Positions 8,256 to 15,517 of a stretch of DNA of 64,000 nucleotides are shown here, piece after piece. The position numbers were made by a program, and so were the translations under genes. Under the pieces are notes generated by a model. It had not been told where the DNA came from. It searched no databases and saw only the letters and a list, made by a program, of their open reading frames with translations. Origin of the DNA: Amycolatopsis rifamycinica (GTDB lineage Bacteria > Actinomycetota > Actinomycetes > Mycobacteriales > Pseudonocardiaceae); the NCBI RefSeq assembly GCF_000695625.1, contig NZ_JMQI01000043.1:1-64000 (forward strand), in the 5' to 3' direction. Numbering within the stretch: the stretch's first letter is position 1; each line of letters begins with the position of its first letter.

Positions 8256-8843
8256 GTGAGCGCAGTCCCCGGCCGCAGCGAGCGGCTCTCGCCGAACCAG
8301 CTGGCCAAGCAGGAGCAGATCGTCGAAGCCGCCCGCGTCGTCCTCGCCCGTGACGGGCTCGCCGGGTGCACCGTCCGGGCCATCGCCGACGCCGGCCCGC
8401 TCACCAAGAGCGCGATCCACTACTACTTCGCCGACATCGACGTCCTCATCGACCGCGCCATGGCCGCGCACATCACCGCCTTCGCCGCGGGCCTGCGCGA
8501 GGTCGCCGCGAAGCACGACGAACCCCGCGAGCGGCTCTTCGCCGTCCTCGAGGAGTACCTGAGCGTCTTCGCCGCGAACCCGAACGCCGCCTTCCTCTGG
8601 TTCGAGTACTGGATCGCCGCCGGACGCGCGCAGCACCCGCAGGCCATCGACGTCATGCTCACGTCGCTCACCGAGCTGCTCGCCGAGCTCCTCGCCCCGC
8701 TCGACGTCGACGACCCGCGGGCGCGGGCCCGCGCGCTCCTGTCGTACCTGCTGGGCACGGTCGTCCAGCAGCGCGTGCGCCCTCGGCCGTTCGCCACGCT
8801 GCGTGCCGACATCGAGGCGCTCTGCTTCGCGAACTACGGGTAG
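8256..8843 (+). CDS. TetR family transcriptional regulator
   Basis: The 195-residue product has the N-terminal TetR DNA-binding domain (about residues 15-60: KQEQIVEAARVVLARDGL, then CTVRAIADAGPLTKSAIHYYF), followed by an all-helical ligand-binding and dimerisation domain. The GTG at 8256 (product start VSAVPGRS) is the likely start; the frame is open further upstream but overlaps the divergent GreA-like promoter. It is transcribed divergently from the GreA-like gene across about 125 bases and may act there or on itself. The ligand is unknown. Confidence 0.88.
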   Translation: MSAVPGRSERLSPNQLAKQEQIVEAARVVLARDGLAGCTVRAIADAGPLTKSAIHYYFADIDVLIDRAMAAHITAFAAGLREVAAKHDEPRERLFAVLEEYLSVFAANPNAAFLWFEYWIAAGRAQHPQAIDVMLTSLTELLAELLAPLDVDDPRARARALLSYLLGTVVQQRVRPRPFATLRADIEALCFANYG

Positions 8844-8931
8844 AAACCGCCAATAGATCCGTACTGCTCCGGATTGCGCCCTCCGTCCGGCTCCGGCCAA
8901 GGTCGAGGAACCCCCGAGAGCAGGAGACGTG

Positions 8932-10155
8932 ATGCGCACACGAACGTGCATGGCAGCGGCCGCGGCCGCCCTCTTGGTGCTCACCACCGGCGGCCAGGCC
9001 GGTGCCGCCCAGCCCGACGGCCCGCAGGTGTACGAGGTCACCGGCGCCGCCACCGCCCAGCAGCGCACCGAGATCGCGCGGACCGGCGCGGACATCCTCG
9101 ATGCCGAAGGCGCGACGACCACCGTCATCGCCAACCCCGGCGAAGCGGCCCAGCTGCGCGCGCAGGGCTTCGGCGTCAAGGCGCTCGGCAAGGTCAACCG
9201 GCCGCAGGGCGCGGAAGCCGTCCTCGACTTCCCGGCGGGCTACACCGGCTACCACACGTACGCGGAGACGCAGACCGAGCTGCAGAAGGCGGTCGCGAAC
9301 TACCCGTCGCTCACCAAGCTCGGCAGCGCCGGCACCTCGTACGAAGGCCGCGCGCTTTCGCTGATCAAGATCAGCGACAACGCCGCCACCGACGAGAACG
9401 AGCCCGAGGTCCTCTTCACCTGCAACCAGCACGCGCGCGAGCACCTCACCACCGAGATGTGCCTGCACATCGTCGACCGCCTGACCAGCGGATACGCCAC
9501 GAACAGCGCGATCAAGCGGCTCGTCGACAGCACCGAGATCTGGGTGATCCCCAGCGTCAACCCGGACGGCTCCGAGTACGACATCTCCGGCGGCACGTTC
9601 CACAGCTGGCGCAAGAACCGCCAGGGCCCGGGCACCGACACCAACCGCAACTGGGGCTACAAGTGGGGCTGCTGCGGTGGCTCGTCGGGCTCGACGTCCA
9701 GTGAGACCTACCGCGGCACGGCGGCGTTCTCCGCGCCCGAGACCCGGGCCGTCTCGAACTGGGTGAACTCGCGGGTGGTCGGCGGCACCCAGCAGATCAA
9801 GACGCACATCGACTTCCACACCTACTCCGAGCTGGTGCTGTGGCCGTTCGGCTACACCTACGACCGGACCGCGCCGGGCCTGACCGCCGCGGACGCGACG
9901 AAGTTCGAGAACCTCGGGAAGCAGATGGCCGCGACCAACGGCTACACGCCACAGCAGTCCAGCGACCTCTACATCACCGACGGCAGCGTCAACGACTGGA
10001 TGTGGGCGCAGCACAAGATCTGGAGCTTCACCTTCGAGATGTACCCGAAGGGCAGCAGCCCGGGCTTCTACCCGCGTGACACCCAGATCGGGCCGCAGAC
10101 GACCCGCAACGACCAGGCCGTCGACATCCTGATCAACGCGGCGATCAGCGGCTGA
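8932..10155 (+). CDS. secreted M14 zinc carboxypeptidase
   Basis: The 407-residue product opens with a signal peptide (TCMAAAAAALLVLTTGGQAGA) and continues into an M14 catalytic domain. Zinc ligands are in NQHAREH (HxxE) and the His of IDFHTYSE; substrate-binding residues appear in SVNPDG and TNRNWGY; the catalytic glutamate is in FTFEMYP. It should remove C-terminal residues from extracellular peptides. The ATG at 8932 is favoured over the GTG at 8929 because AGGAG at 8922-8926 is then better spaced. The CCGGSSG insertion after the RNWGY motif is common in actinobacterial members. Confidence 0.92.
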   Translation: MRTRTCMAAAAAALLVLTTGGQAGAAQPDGPQVYEVTGAATAQQRTEIARTGADILDAEGATTTVIANPGEAAQLRAQGFGVKALGKVNRPQGAEAVLDFPAGYTGYHTYAETQTELQKAVANYPSLTKLGSAGTSYEGRALSLIKISDNAATDENEPEVLFTCNQHAREHLTTEMCLHIVDRLTSGYATNSAIKRLVDSTEIWVIPSVNPDGSEYDISGGTFHSWRKNRQGPGTDTNRNWGYKWGCCGGSSGSTSSETYRGTAAFSAPETRAVSNWVNSRVVGGTQQIKTHIDFHTYSELVLWPFGYTYDRTAPGLTAADATKFENLGKQMAATNGYTPQQSSDLYITDGSVNDWMWAQHKIWSFTFEMYPKGSSPGFYPRDTQIGPQTTRNDQAVDILINAAISG

Positions 10156-10171
10156 CCGGGCGGGGGCGGTT

Positions 10172-10177
10172 TAGGGT
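10172..10177 (+). promoter_or_regulatory. -10 element for a leaderless gene
   Basis: TAGGGT lies 6 bases before the ATG at 10184, the spacing seen for leaderless actinobacterial transcripts. Confidence 0.5.
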
Positions 10178-10183
10178 CTGGGC

Positions 10184-10702
10184 ATGCCTCTGTTCTCGTT
10201 CGAAGGGCTCAGCCCGCAGGTCCACCCGGACGCCTGGATCGCCCCCACCGCCACCCTCATCGGCGACGTCGTCGTCGAGAAAGACGCGTCGATCTGGTAC
10301 GGCGCGGTGATCCGGGCCGACTTCGGCCGGATCGTCATCCGCGAGGGTGCCAACATCCAGGACAACTCGGTGATCCACGTCAACGACGGCGTCTGCGAGG
10401 TCGGCAAGAACGTCACCGTGGGCCACCAGTGCCTGGTGCACGACTGCACGATCGGGGAACAGGCGCTGATCGGCAACGGCTCGACGGTGCTCGACAAGGC
10501 GAAGATCGGCGCGCGGGCGCTGGTCGCGGCCGGGGCGACGGTCACGCCGTCGACCGAGGTGCCGGAGGAGGTCATCGCGATGGGCAGCCCGGCGAAGAAG
10601 TTCGTCCCGCTGACCGACTCGGCGCGGATGTGGGTCGAGCACAACGCGGCGATCTACCAGGAGCTGGCCCGCCGGCACCGCGCGGGAACAAAACAGCTTT
10701 GA
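10184..10702 (+). CDS. gamma-type carbonic anhydrase-like hexapeptide-repeat protein
   Basis: The 172-residue product is a left-handed beta-helix of hexapeptide repeats (IAPTATLIGDVVVEKDASIW, IREGANIQDNSVIHV), the fold of gamma carbonic anhydrases. The three zinc histidines are plausibly those in VIHV, VGHQC and LVHDC. These trimeric proteins may hydrate CO2 or act as acyltransferases or scaffolds, and many bacterial members show no anhydrase activity. The start is leaderless after TAGGGT. The last bases, including the stop codon, double as the -35 box of the next gene. Confidence 0.88.
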   Translation: MPLFSFEGLSPQVHPDAWIAPTATLIGDVVVEKDASIWYGAVIRADFGRIVIREGANIQDNSVIHVNDGVCEVGKNVTVGHQCLVHDCTIGEQALIGNGSTVLDKAKIGARALVAAGATVTPSTEVPEEVIAMGSPAKKFVPLTDSARMWVEHNAAIYQELARRHRAGTKQL

Positions 10703-10729
10703 CCCTCCAGTAACTGGAGACCCTAGCTT
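10699..10729 (+). promoter_or_regulatory. MerR-type promoter and operator of the L11 paralogue
   Basis: TTGACC (10699-10704) and TAGCTT (10724-10729) are separated by 19 bases, longer than the usual 17, and the spacer holds a perfect palindrome CTCCAGT-A-ACTGGAG (10705-10719). A dyad inside an over-long spacer is the hallmark of promoters activated by MerR-family regulators, which untwist the DNA. The ATG at 10736 is 6 bases past the -10, so the message is probably leaderless. The MerR gene at 29266-30210 has the same CTCCA-N5-TGGAG in the same position after its own -35. Confidence 0.7.
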
Positions 10730-10735
10730 CGGGGC

Positions 10736-11158
10736 ATGGCTCCGAAGAAACTCACCCACCAGGTCACCCTCGAGCTCGCGGCGGGCAACGCGCCCGTCGT
10801 CGACCTCGGCAAGATGCTCGGGCAGACCGGGGTCAACCTCGTCGAGATCAAAAAGGCCTACGACGCGGCGACGGCGGCCCAGCGCGGCGACATCGTGCCG
10901 GTGGTCGTCTCGGTGTTCGAGGACCGCTCCTTCGCGCTGCGGCTCAAGACGCCCCCGACGTCGTTCCTCATCAAGAAGGCGTTGGGGGACAAGGGGTCTT
11001 CGCGTCCCGGGCACGAGGTAGCGGGCAAGCTGACGACGCAGCAGCTGCGCGAAATCGCCGAGCGCAAGCTGCCGGACCTCAACACCTCCGACGTCGACGC
11101 GGCGATGCGCACGATCGCGGGCACGGCCCGGTCCATGGGCGTCGTGGTCGTCGACTGA
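10736..11158 (+). CDS. ribosomal protein L11 (uL11) paralogue
   Basis: The 140-residue product is a full-length uL11 homologue with both domains: AGNAPVVDLGKMLGQTGVN, VSVFEDRSFALRLKTPP and the C-terminal RNA-binding TARSMGVVV. L11 forms the GTPase-associated centre on 23S rRNA. The canonical rplK sits in the secE-nusG-rplK-rplA operon, so this isolated copy is most likely a second one. The proline-rich segment that is PPVGPALGQ in standard L11 reads VDLGKMLGQ here (residues 22-30), so all three prolines are gone. Prolines in that loop contact thiostrepton and micrococcin, and their loss gives resistance in other bacteria. The following CGNR-like gene begins two bases after the stop. The MerR-type promoter suggests inducible expression. 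It could instead be a divergent, unused copy. Confidence 0.88.
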   Translation: MAPKKLTHQVTLELAAGNAPVVDLGKMLGQTGVNLVEIKKAYDAATAAQRGDIVPVVVSVFEDRSFALRLKTPPTSFLIKKALGDKGSSRPGHEVAGKLTTQQLREIAERKLPDLNTSDVDAAMRTIAGTARSMGVVVVD

Positions 11159-11159
11159 C

Positions 11160-11564
11160 GTGCGCAAGCACGCGGTCGTGCCGCCGTTCCGCGCGCTCGA
11201 CCCCGAGCTCGGGGTCGCGGAACGGTTGCTGCGCCAGGGAAACCGGGAGCTGTGCGGGATTGTCGCGCAGCTGCCCGACGAACACGCGGCCGCCCGCCGC
11301 CTCAACGCCGTGCTGGCGGAGGCGGGGGCGCGGCCGCGGCTCGTCGACACGGGCGCGACTTGGCGGATCGTCTACGTGACGCCGCGAGCAAGCGAAAGCG
11401 AGCTGGCCGCGGGCGCGGCCGGTCTGGCGGAACTGGTGACCGTCGGCGGCTGGCGGCGCGTCAAGCGCTGCGCCACCTGCGCCCGGCCGTTCTGCGACCG
11501 CACGTCCGGCTGCACCCGCAAGTGGTGCGCCGAACACCGCCGGGCCTCGAGCGTCGTGGACTAG
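11160..11564 (+). CDS. small cysteine-rich protein with CGNR-like zinc finger
   Basis: The 134-residue product begins at a GTG directly after the stop of the L11 paralogue, so the two are co-translated. The C-terminal part, RVKRCATCARPFCDRTSG then CTRKWCAEHRRAS, resembles the CGNR zinc finger (a Cys pair, a DRS-type turn and RRWC), but the terminal Cys-Gly-Asn-Arg itself is replaced by AEHRR and the usual long N-terminal ABATE domain is shortened. CGNR proteins are thought to be transcription regulators. Its pairing with an L11 variant instead allows a ribosome- or RNA-related role; that is inference. Confidence 0.65.
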   Translation: MRKHAVVPPFRALDPELGVAERLLRQGNRELCGIVAQLPDEHAAARRLNAVLAEAGARPRLVDTGATWRIVYVTPRASESELAAGAAGLAELVTVGGWRRVKRCATCARPFCDRTSGCTRKWCAEHRRASSVVD

Positions 11565-11571
11565 GCTCTTA

Positions 11572-11652
11572 CGCGCAGCAGCGACTGGCGCCATCGAGGT
11601 GGAGCACCACCGGGAAGCGACGACGAGGCCGGCACCGCGCGCCTGGGTGAAG
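11572..11652 (+). promoter_or_regulatory. ZTP (pfl) riboswitch upstream of glyA
   Basis: The leader shows the conserved blocks of the ZTP riboswitch in order: CGACTGGCG (11582-11590), a GGTGGAG...CCACCGGGAAGCG stem (11599-11618), and, after a variable linker, CGCCTGGGT (11639-11647), which makes the pseudoknot side. ZTP/ZMP riboswitches sense the purine intermediate AICAR 5'-mono- or triphosphate that builds up when 10-formyl-tetrahydrofolate is short, and often control glyA, whose product supplies one-carbon units. The glyA start lies 25 bases downstream, consistent with control of transcription or ribosome access. Confidence 0.88.
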
Positions 11653-11676
11653 GCCACTCCAGAGCCGGAGTACGCC

Positions 11677-12945
11677 ATGACACACCAGCCGAAACTGACC
11701 GCACTCGCCGCCGCCGACCCCGCCATCGCCGGGCTCGTGGAAGACGAAGCCAAGCGGCAGCACGACAAGATCCGCCTGATCGCGTCGGAGAACTACGTCT
11801 CGCAGGCGGTGCTCGAAGCCACCGGGACGGTGCTCACCAACAAGTACTCCGAGGGTTACGCGGGCAAGCGGTACTACGAAGGCCAGCAGTTCATCGACCA
11901 GGTCGAGCAGCTCGCCATCGAGCGGGCGAAGGCCGTGTTCGGCGCCGACCACGCGAACGTCCAGCCGTACTCCGGTTCTCCGGCGAACCTCGCCGTGTAC
12001 CTCGCCTTCGCCCAGCCGGGCGACACCGTGCTCGGCATGGCGCTGCCGGACGGCGGCCACCTCACGCACGGCTGGAGCGTGTCCGCCACCGGCAAGTGGT
12101 TCGACCCGGTGCGCTACGGCGTCGCCAAGGAGACCGGCCGCGTCGACCTCGACCAGGTGCGCGACCTGGCCCGCCGGCACCGGCCGAAGCTGATCTTCGC
12201 CGGTGGGACGGCGATCCCGCGCACGATCGACTTCCCGGCGTTCGCCGAGATCGCGGCCGAGGTGGACGCGGTGCTCGTCGCCGACATCGCGCACATCGCC
12301 GGCCTGGTCGCGGGCGGTGCGCACCCGTCGCCGGTCGGGCACGCGCAGGTCATCACGACGACCACGCACAAGACGCTGCGCGGCCCGCGCGGCGCGATGA
12401 TCCTGTCCGACGCCGACCACGCGAAGGCGGTCGACAAGGCGGTGTTCCCGGGCCTGCAGGGCGGCCCGCACAACCACACGACCGCGGCGATCGCCGTCGC
12501 GCTCGGGGAGGCGCAGCAGCCGTCGTTCGGCGACTACGCGCACACCATCGTCGCGAACGCCCGCGCACTGGCGGACGCGCTGCTCGCCTGCGGCTACGAC
12601 CTCGTGTCCGGCGGCACCGACAACCACCTGCTGCTGATCGACCTGACGAACAAGGGCGTCGCGGGCAAGCCGGCCGCGCAGGCCCTCGACCGGGCGGGCA
12701 TCGAGCTGAACTACAACACCGTGCCGTTCGACCCGCGCAAGCCGTTCGACCCGTCCGGCATCCGGCTCGGCACGGCGGCGATCACCACCCGCGGCCTCCG
12801 GCCGGAGCACCAGGTCGAGGTGGCGGCGTGGATCGACCGCACGATCACCGCGGCGGCCGCGTCCGACGAGGCCGCGCTGGACACGATCGCCGCGGAGATC
12901 CGCGAGTTCCTGGCGCCCTTCCCGATCCCCGGCTACTCCGCCTGA
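11677..12945 (+). CDS. glyA: serine hydroxymethyltransferase
   Basis: This 422-residue PLP enzyme interconverts serine and glycine, loading the one-carbon unit on tetrahydrofolate. Typical motifs are present: IRLIASENYVS, TNKYSEGYAGKRYYEGQQFID, NVQPYSGSPANLAVY, DIAHIAGLV, and the PLP-lysine motif TTTHKTLRGPRGA with Lys232. The ATG at 11677 is preceded by CCGGAG at a suitable distance; the frame is open through the riboswitch but cannot start there. Control by the ZTP riboswitch links it to purine and folate status. A perfect terminator follows. Confidence 0.96.
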   Translation: MTHQPKLTALAAADPAIAGLVEDEAKRQHDKIRLIASENYVSQAVLEATGTVLTNKYSEGYAGKRYYEGQQFIDQVEQLAIERAKAVFGADHANVQPYSGSPANLAVYLAFAQPGDTVLGMALPDGGHLTHGWSVSATGKWFDPVRYGVAKETGRVDLDQVRDLARRHRPKLIFAGGTAIPRTIDFPAFAEIAAEVDAVLVADIAHIAGLVAGGAHPSPVGHAQVITTTTHKTLRGPRGAMILSDADHAKAVDKAVFPGLQGGPHNHTTAAIAVALGEAQQPSFGDYAHTIVANARALADALLACGYDLVSGGTDNHLLLIDLTNKGVAGKPAAQALDRAGIELNYNTVPFDPRKPFDPSGIRLGTAAITTRGLRPEHQVEVAAWIDRTITAAAASDEAALDTIAAEIREFLAPFPIPGYSA

Positions 12946-12950
12946 CCTGC

Positions 12951-12990
12951 CCGAAGGGCGGCACTTTCACGTGAAAGTGCCGCCCTTCGG
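12951..12990 (+). terminator. long palindromic terminator after glyA
   Basis: A perfect 40-base palindrome (20-bp stem, no loop bases) follows the stop. Its core CACTTTCACGTGAAAGTG (12962-12979) recurs after folK at 29133-29150, so it belongs to a repeated palindrome family. Confidence 0.8.
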
Positions 12991-13048
12991 CGTGTCCGAG
13001 ACGGGCGTCACAGAATATTTGGTTGCACGGTACAAGCTTCCCGGGGAA

Positions 13049-13088
13049 TACTTGGCTCAAGCAAGTAGTTGAGAGGTACAAGCAACTA
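13049..13088 (+). promoter_or_regulatory. tandem inverted repeats, probable operator of the drug exporter
   Basis: Two adjoining perfect inverted repeats lie just upstream of the exporter: TACTTG-N7-CAAGTA (13049-13067) and TAGTTG-N11-CAACTA (13066-13088). A related GGTTGCAC-GGTACAAGC copy sits at 13021-13037. Such arms are typical of MarR- or TetR-type repressor sites. No regulator gene is adjacent. Confidence 0.5.
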
Positions 13089-13116
13089 CGCCGAAGGCTT
13101 TCCGAGGGAGACCACC

Positions 13117-14772
13117 ATGAGCGACACCACCACGGCGGAAGGAGCAGCCGCTACGAACGGCAAACTGACTCACCGCCAGATCCTCACCGTGCTGTCCGGC
13201 CTGATGCTCGGCATGTTCCTCGCCGCGCTCGACCAGACCATCGTTTCCAGCTCGATGCGGACCATCGCCGACGAGCTCCACGGCCTGTCCCTGCAGGCCT
13301 GGGCCACCACCGCCTACCTCATCACCGCCACGCTCTCCACGCCGCTGTACGGCAAGCTGTCCGACCTCTACGGCCGCAAGCCCATGTACCTGACGGCGAT
13401 CTCGCTGTTCCTGGTCGGCTCGCTGGCCAGCGGCATGGCGACGTCGATGTACGAGCTCGCCGCCTTCCGGGCCTTCCAGGGGCTCGGTGCCGGTGGCCTG
13501 ATGTCGCTGGCGCTGGCGATCATCACCGACATCACCGCGCCCCGGGAACGCAGCAAGTACCAGGGCTACTTCATGGCCGTGTTCGGCATCTCGAGCGTGG
13601 CCGGGCCGGTCGTCGGCGGGTTCTTCGCCGGCATCGACACCTTCGCCGGCATCACCGGCTGGCGCTGGGTCTTCCTGGTCAACGTCCCGATCGCGCTCGC
13701 CGCGCTGGTCGTCGTGACCAAGGTGCTGAACCTGCCGCACACCCGCGTCGAGCAGAAGGTCGACTACTGGGGTGCCGTGGCGCTCGCCGTGGGCCTGGTG
13801 CCGCTGCTGATCGTCGCCGAGCAGGGCCGCGAGTGGGGCTGGGGCTCCGCCGCCTCGATCGCCATGTACGTCGTCGGCGGGCTGGGCGTGACCGCCTTCG
13901 TGTGGATCGAACGCCGGATGGGTGACGCCGCCCTGCTGCCCCTGCGCCTGTTCAAGCGGCCGGTGTTCCGGATGTCGACGATCGTCACGGTCGTGCAGGG
14001 TGCCGGGATGTTCGGCGCGATGATGTCGCTGCCGCTGTACCTGCAGATCGTCAAGGGCGCGACGCCGACCCAGGCCGGCCTGCAGATGCTCCCGCTGACC
14101 CTCGGCATCATGGTCGCCAGCCTGACCAGCGGCCGGATCATCGCGGCCACCGGCCGGTACAAGATGTTCGCGGTGGCCGGGGTCGGCCTGATGGCGGCGG
14201 CGCTGTTCGCGCTGTCCACGATCACCGTCGACAGCTCGCTGGCCTTGGTCATGGTGATCGCCTTCGTGATCGGCCTCGGCCTCGGCGCCTCGATGCAGAC
14301 GCTGGTGCTGGCCGCGACCAACGACGTCCGCCCGCAGGACATCGGCGTCGCCACTTCGGCGGCGACGTTCTTCCGGCAGATCGGCGGCACGGCGGGCACC
14401 GCGGTGTTCCTGTCGATCCTGTTCGGCACGGTCGGCGACCGGATCGCGAACGCCATCCGCTCGGCGATGACGACGCCGGCCTACACGGCGGCGCTGGCGC
14501 AGCACCCGGAGTTCGCGAAGCAGCTGCAGAGCGGCCTCGACGTCAACGACACGTCGTTCCTGTCGACGCTCGACCCGACGCTGGCCCGGCCGATCCTGCA
14601 GGGCTTCGCCGAGTCGATGAGCACGGTGTTCCTGGTCGGCGGCATCGTCCTGACCGTCGGCTTCGCCCTGGTGTGGTTCCTGAAGGAGAAGCCGCTGTCG
14701 GACAAGTCGGCGATGCAGCAGCGCGCGGAGGCCGACGCCGACGCCGCTCCGGCTCTCGCACTGGCCCACTGA
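13117..14772 (+). CDS. DHA2 family (EmrB/QacA-type) MFS drug exporter
   Basis: The 551-residue product has the length and pattern of a 14-TM proton-driven multidrug exporter. The DHA2 signatures are present: LDQTIVSSSMRTIADEL in TM1 (motif D1), GKLSDLYGRKPMYL (motif A), FRAFQGLGAGGLMSLALAII (TM4, with motif B) and SSVAGPVVGGFF (motif C). The ATG at 13117 is preceded by GAGGGAG. The leader carries tandem inverted repeats, so it is probably repressed until a drug is bound. The substrate cannot be read from the sequence. It converges on ppa across a shared terminator. Confidence 0.93.
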   Translation: MSDTTTAEGAAATNGKLTHRQILTVLSGLMLGMFLAALDQTIVSSSMRTIADELHGLSLQAWATTAYLITATLSTPLYGKLSDLYGRKPMYLTAISLFLVGSLASGMATSMYELAAFRAFQGLGAGGLMSLALAIITDITAPRERSKYQGYFMAVFGISSVAGPVVGGFFAGIDTFAGITGWRWVFLVNVPIALAALVVVTKVLNLPHTRVEQKVDYWGAVALAVGLVPLLIVAEQGREWGWGSAASIAMYVVGGLGVTAFVWIERRMGDAALLPLRLFKRPVFRMSTIVTVVQGAGMFGAMMSLPLYLQIVKGATPTQAGLQMLPLTLGIMVASLTSGRIIAATGRYKMFAVAGVGLMAAALFALSTITVDSSLALVMVIAFVIGLGLGASMQTLVLAATNDVRPQDIGVATSAATFFRQIGGTAGTAVFLSILFGTVGDRIANAIRSAMTTPAYTAALAQHPEFAKQLQSGLDVNDTSFLSTLDPTLARPILQGFAESMSTVFLVGGIVLTVGFALVWFLKEKPLSDKSAMQQRAEADADAAPALALAH

Positions 14773-14776
14773 CCGC

Positions 14777-14818
14777 GTGAAAACGGCCCCCTCGGGAAAT
14801 TCCGAGGGGGCCTTTCAC
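14777..14818. terminator. bidirectional intrinsic terminator
   Basis: An 11-bp GC stem (GGCCCCCTCGG and complement) with a GAAATT loop is flanked by GTGAAA/TTTCAC arms that extend it. It serves both the exporter and the convergent ppa. Confidence 0.85.
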
Positions 14819-14826
14819 GTGCGGTC

Positions 14827-15342
14827 TCAGTGGGCCGAGCCGTTGGCTTCTTCCTTCGCCAGGCGGTCGGTCTCGCGCTCGTAGGAGCGGGCGATCTCGT
14901 TCTCGGCCTCGGCGCGGCCGACCCACGAAGAGCCTTCGACGCTCTTGCCGGGCTCGAGGTCCTTGTAGACCTCGAAGAAGTGCTGGATCTCCAGCTTGTG
15001 GAACTCGTTCAGGTGGTGGATGTCCCGCAGGTGCTCCAGGCGCGGGTCGTTGGTCGGGACCGCGAGGACCTTGTCGTCCGGGCCCTTCTCGTCGGTCATC
15101 CGGAACATGCCGATCGCGCGGCAGCGGATCAGGCAGCCCGGGAAGGTCGGCTCCTGGACGAGGACGAGCACGTCGAGCGGGTCGCCGTCCTGGCCGAGGG
15201 TGTCGTCGATGAACCCGTAGTCGGCCGGGTACTGCGTGGCCGTGAACAGGGTCCGGTCCAGCTTGATGCGGCCGGTCTTGTGGTCGACCTCGTACTTGTT
15301 GCGCTCCCCTTTGGGGATTTCGATCGTGACGTCGAACTCCAC
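14827..15342 (-). CDS. ppa: inorganic pyrophosphatase
   Basis: The 171-residue product is a family I soluble inorganic pyrophosphatase, which hydrolyses pyrophosphate and so pulls biosynthetic reactions forward. Visible motifs are [34 protein letters not shown] (the DGDPxD signature with catalytic aspartates) and [11 protein letters not shown]. The GTG start at 15342 follows a GAGGA site. It is divergent from dacB, the same arrangement as in mycobacteria. Confidence 0.95.
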   Translation of the reverse strand: MEFDVTIEIPKGERNKYEVDHKTGRIKLDRTLFTATQYPADYGFIDDTLGQDGDPLDVLVLVQEPTFPGCLIRCRAIGMFRMTDEKGPDDKVLAVPTNDPRLEHLRDIHHLNEFHKLEIQHFFEVYKDLEPGKSVEGSSWVGRAEAENEIARSYERETDRLAKEEANGSAH

Positions 15343-15517
15343 GCCGTCCTCGCTGCTTCTTTAGATCCGGGGCGTGCCCGCGGCTCGCGGGCGGCAACCT
15401 TCATGACTGTCTTGACGTCTCCTAGTGTGGACTACGCCCTGCCGTGGGGCCGCATCGATGTCGGCCACGCGGCATGTGAGCTTGGCCCCTCCCGGGGCAG
15501 GTGAGAAGGAGTGGTGG

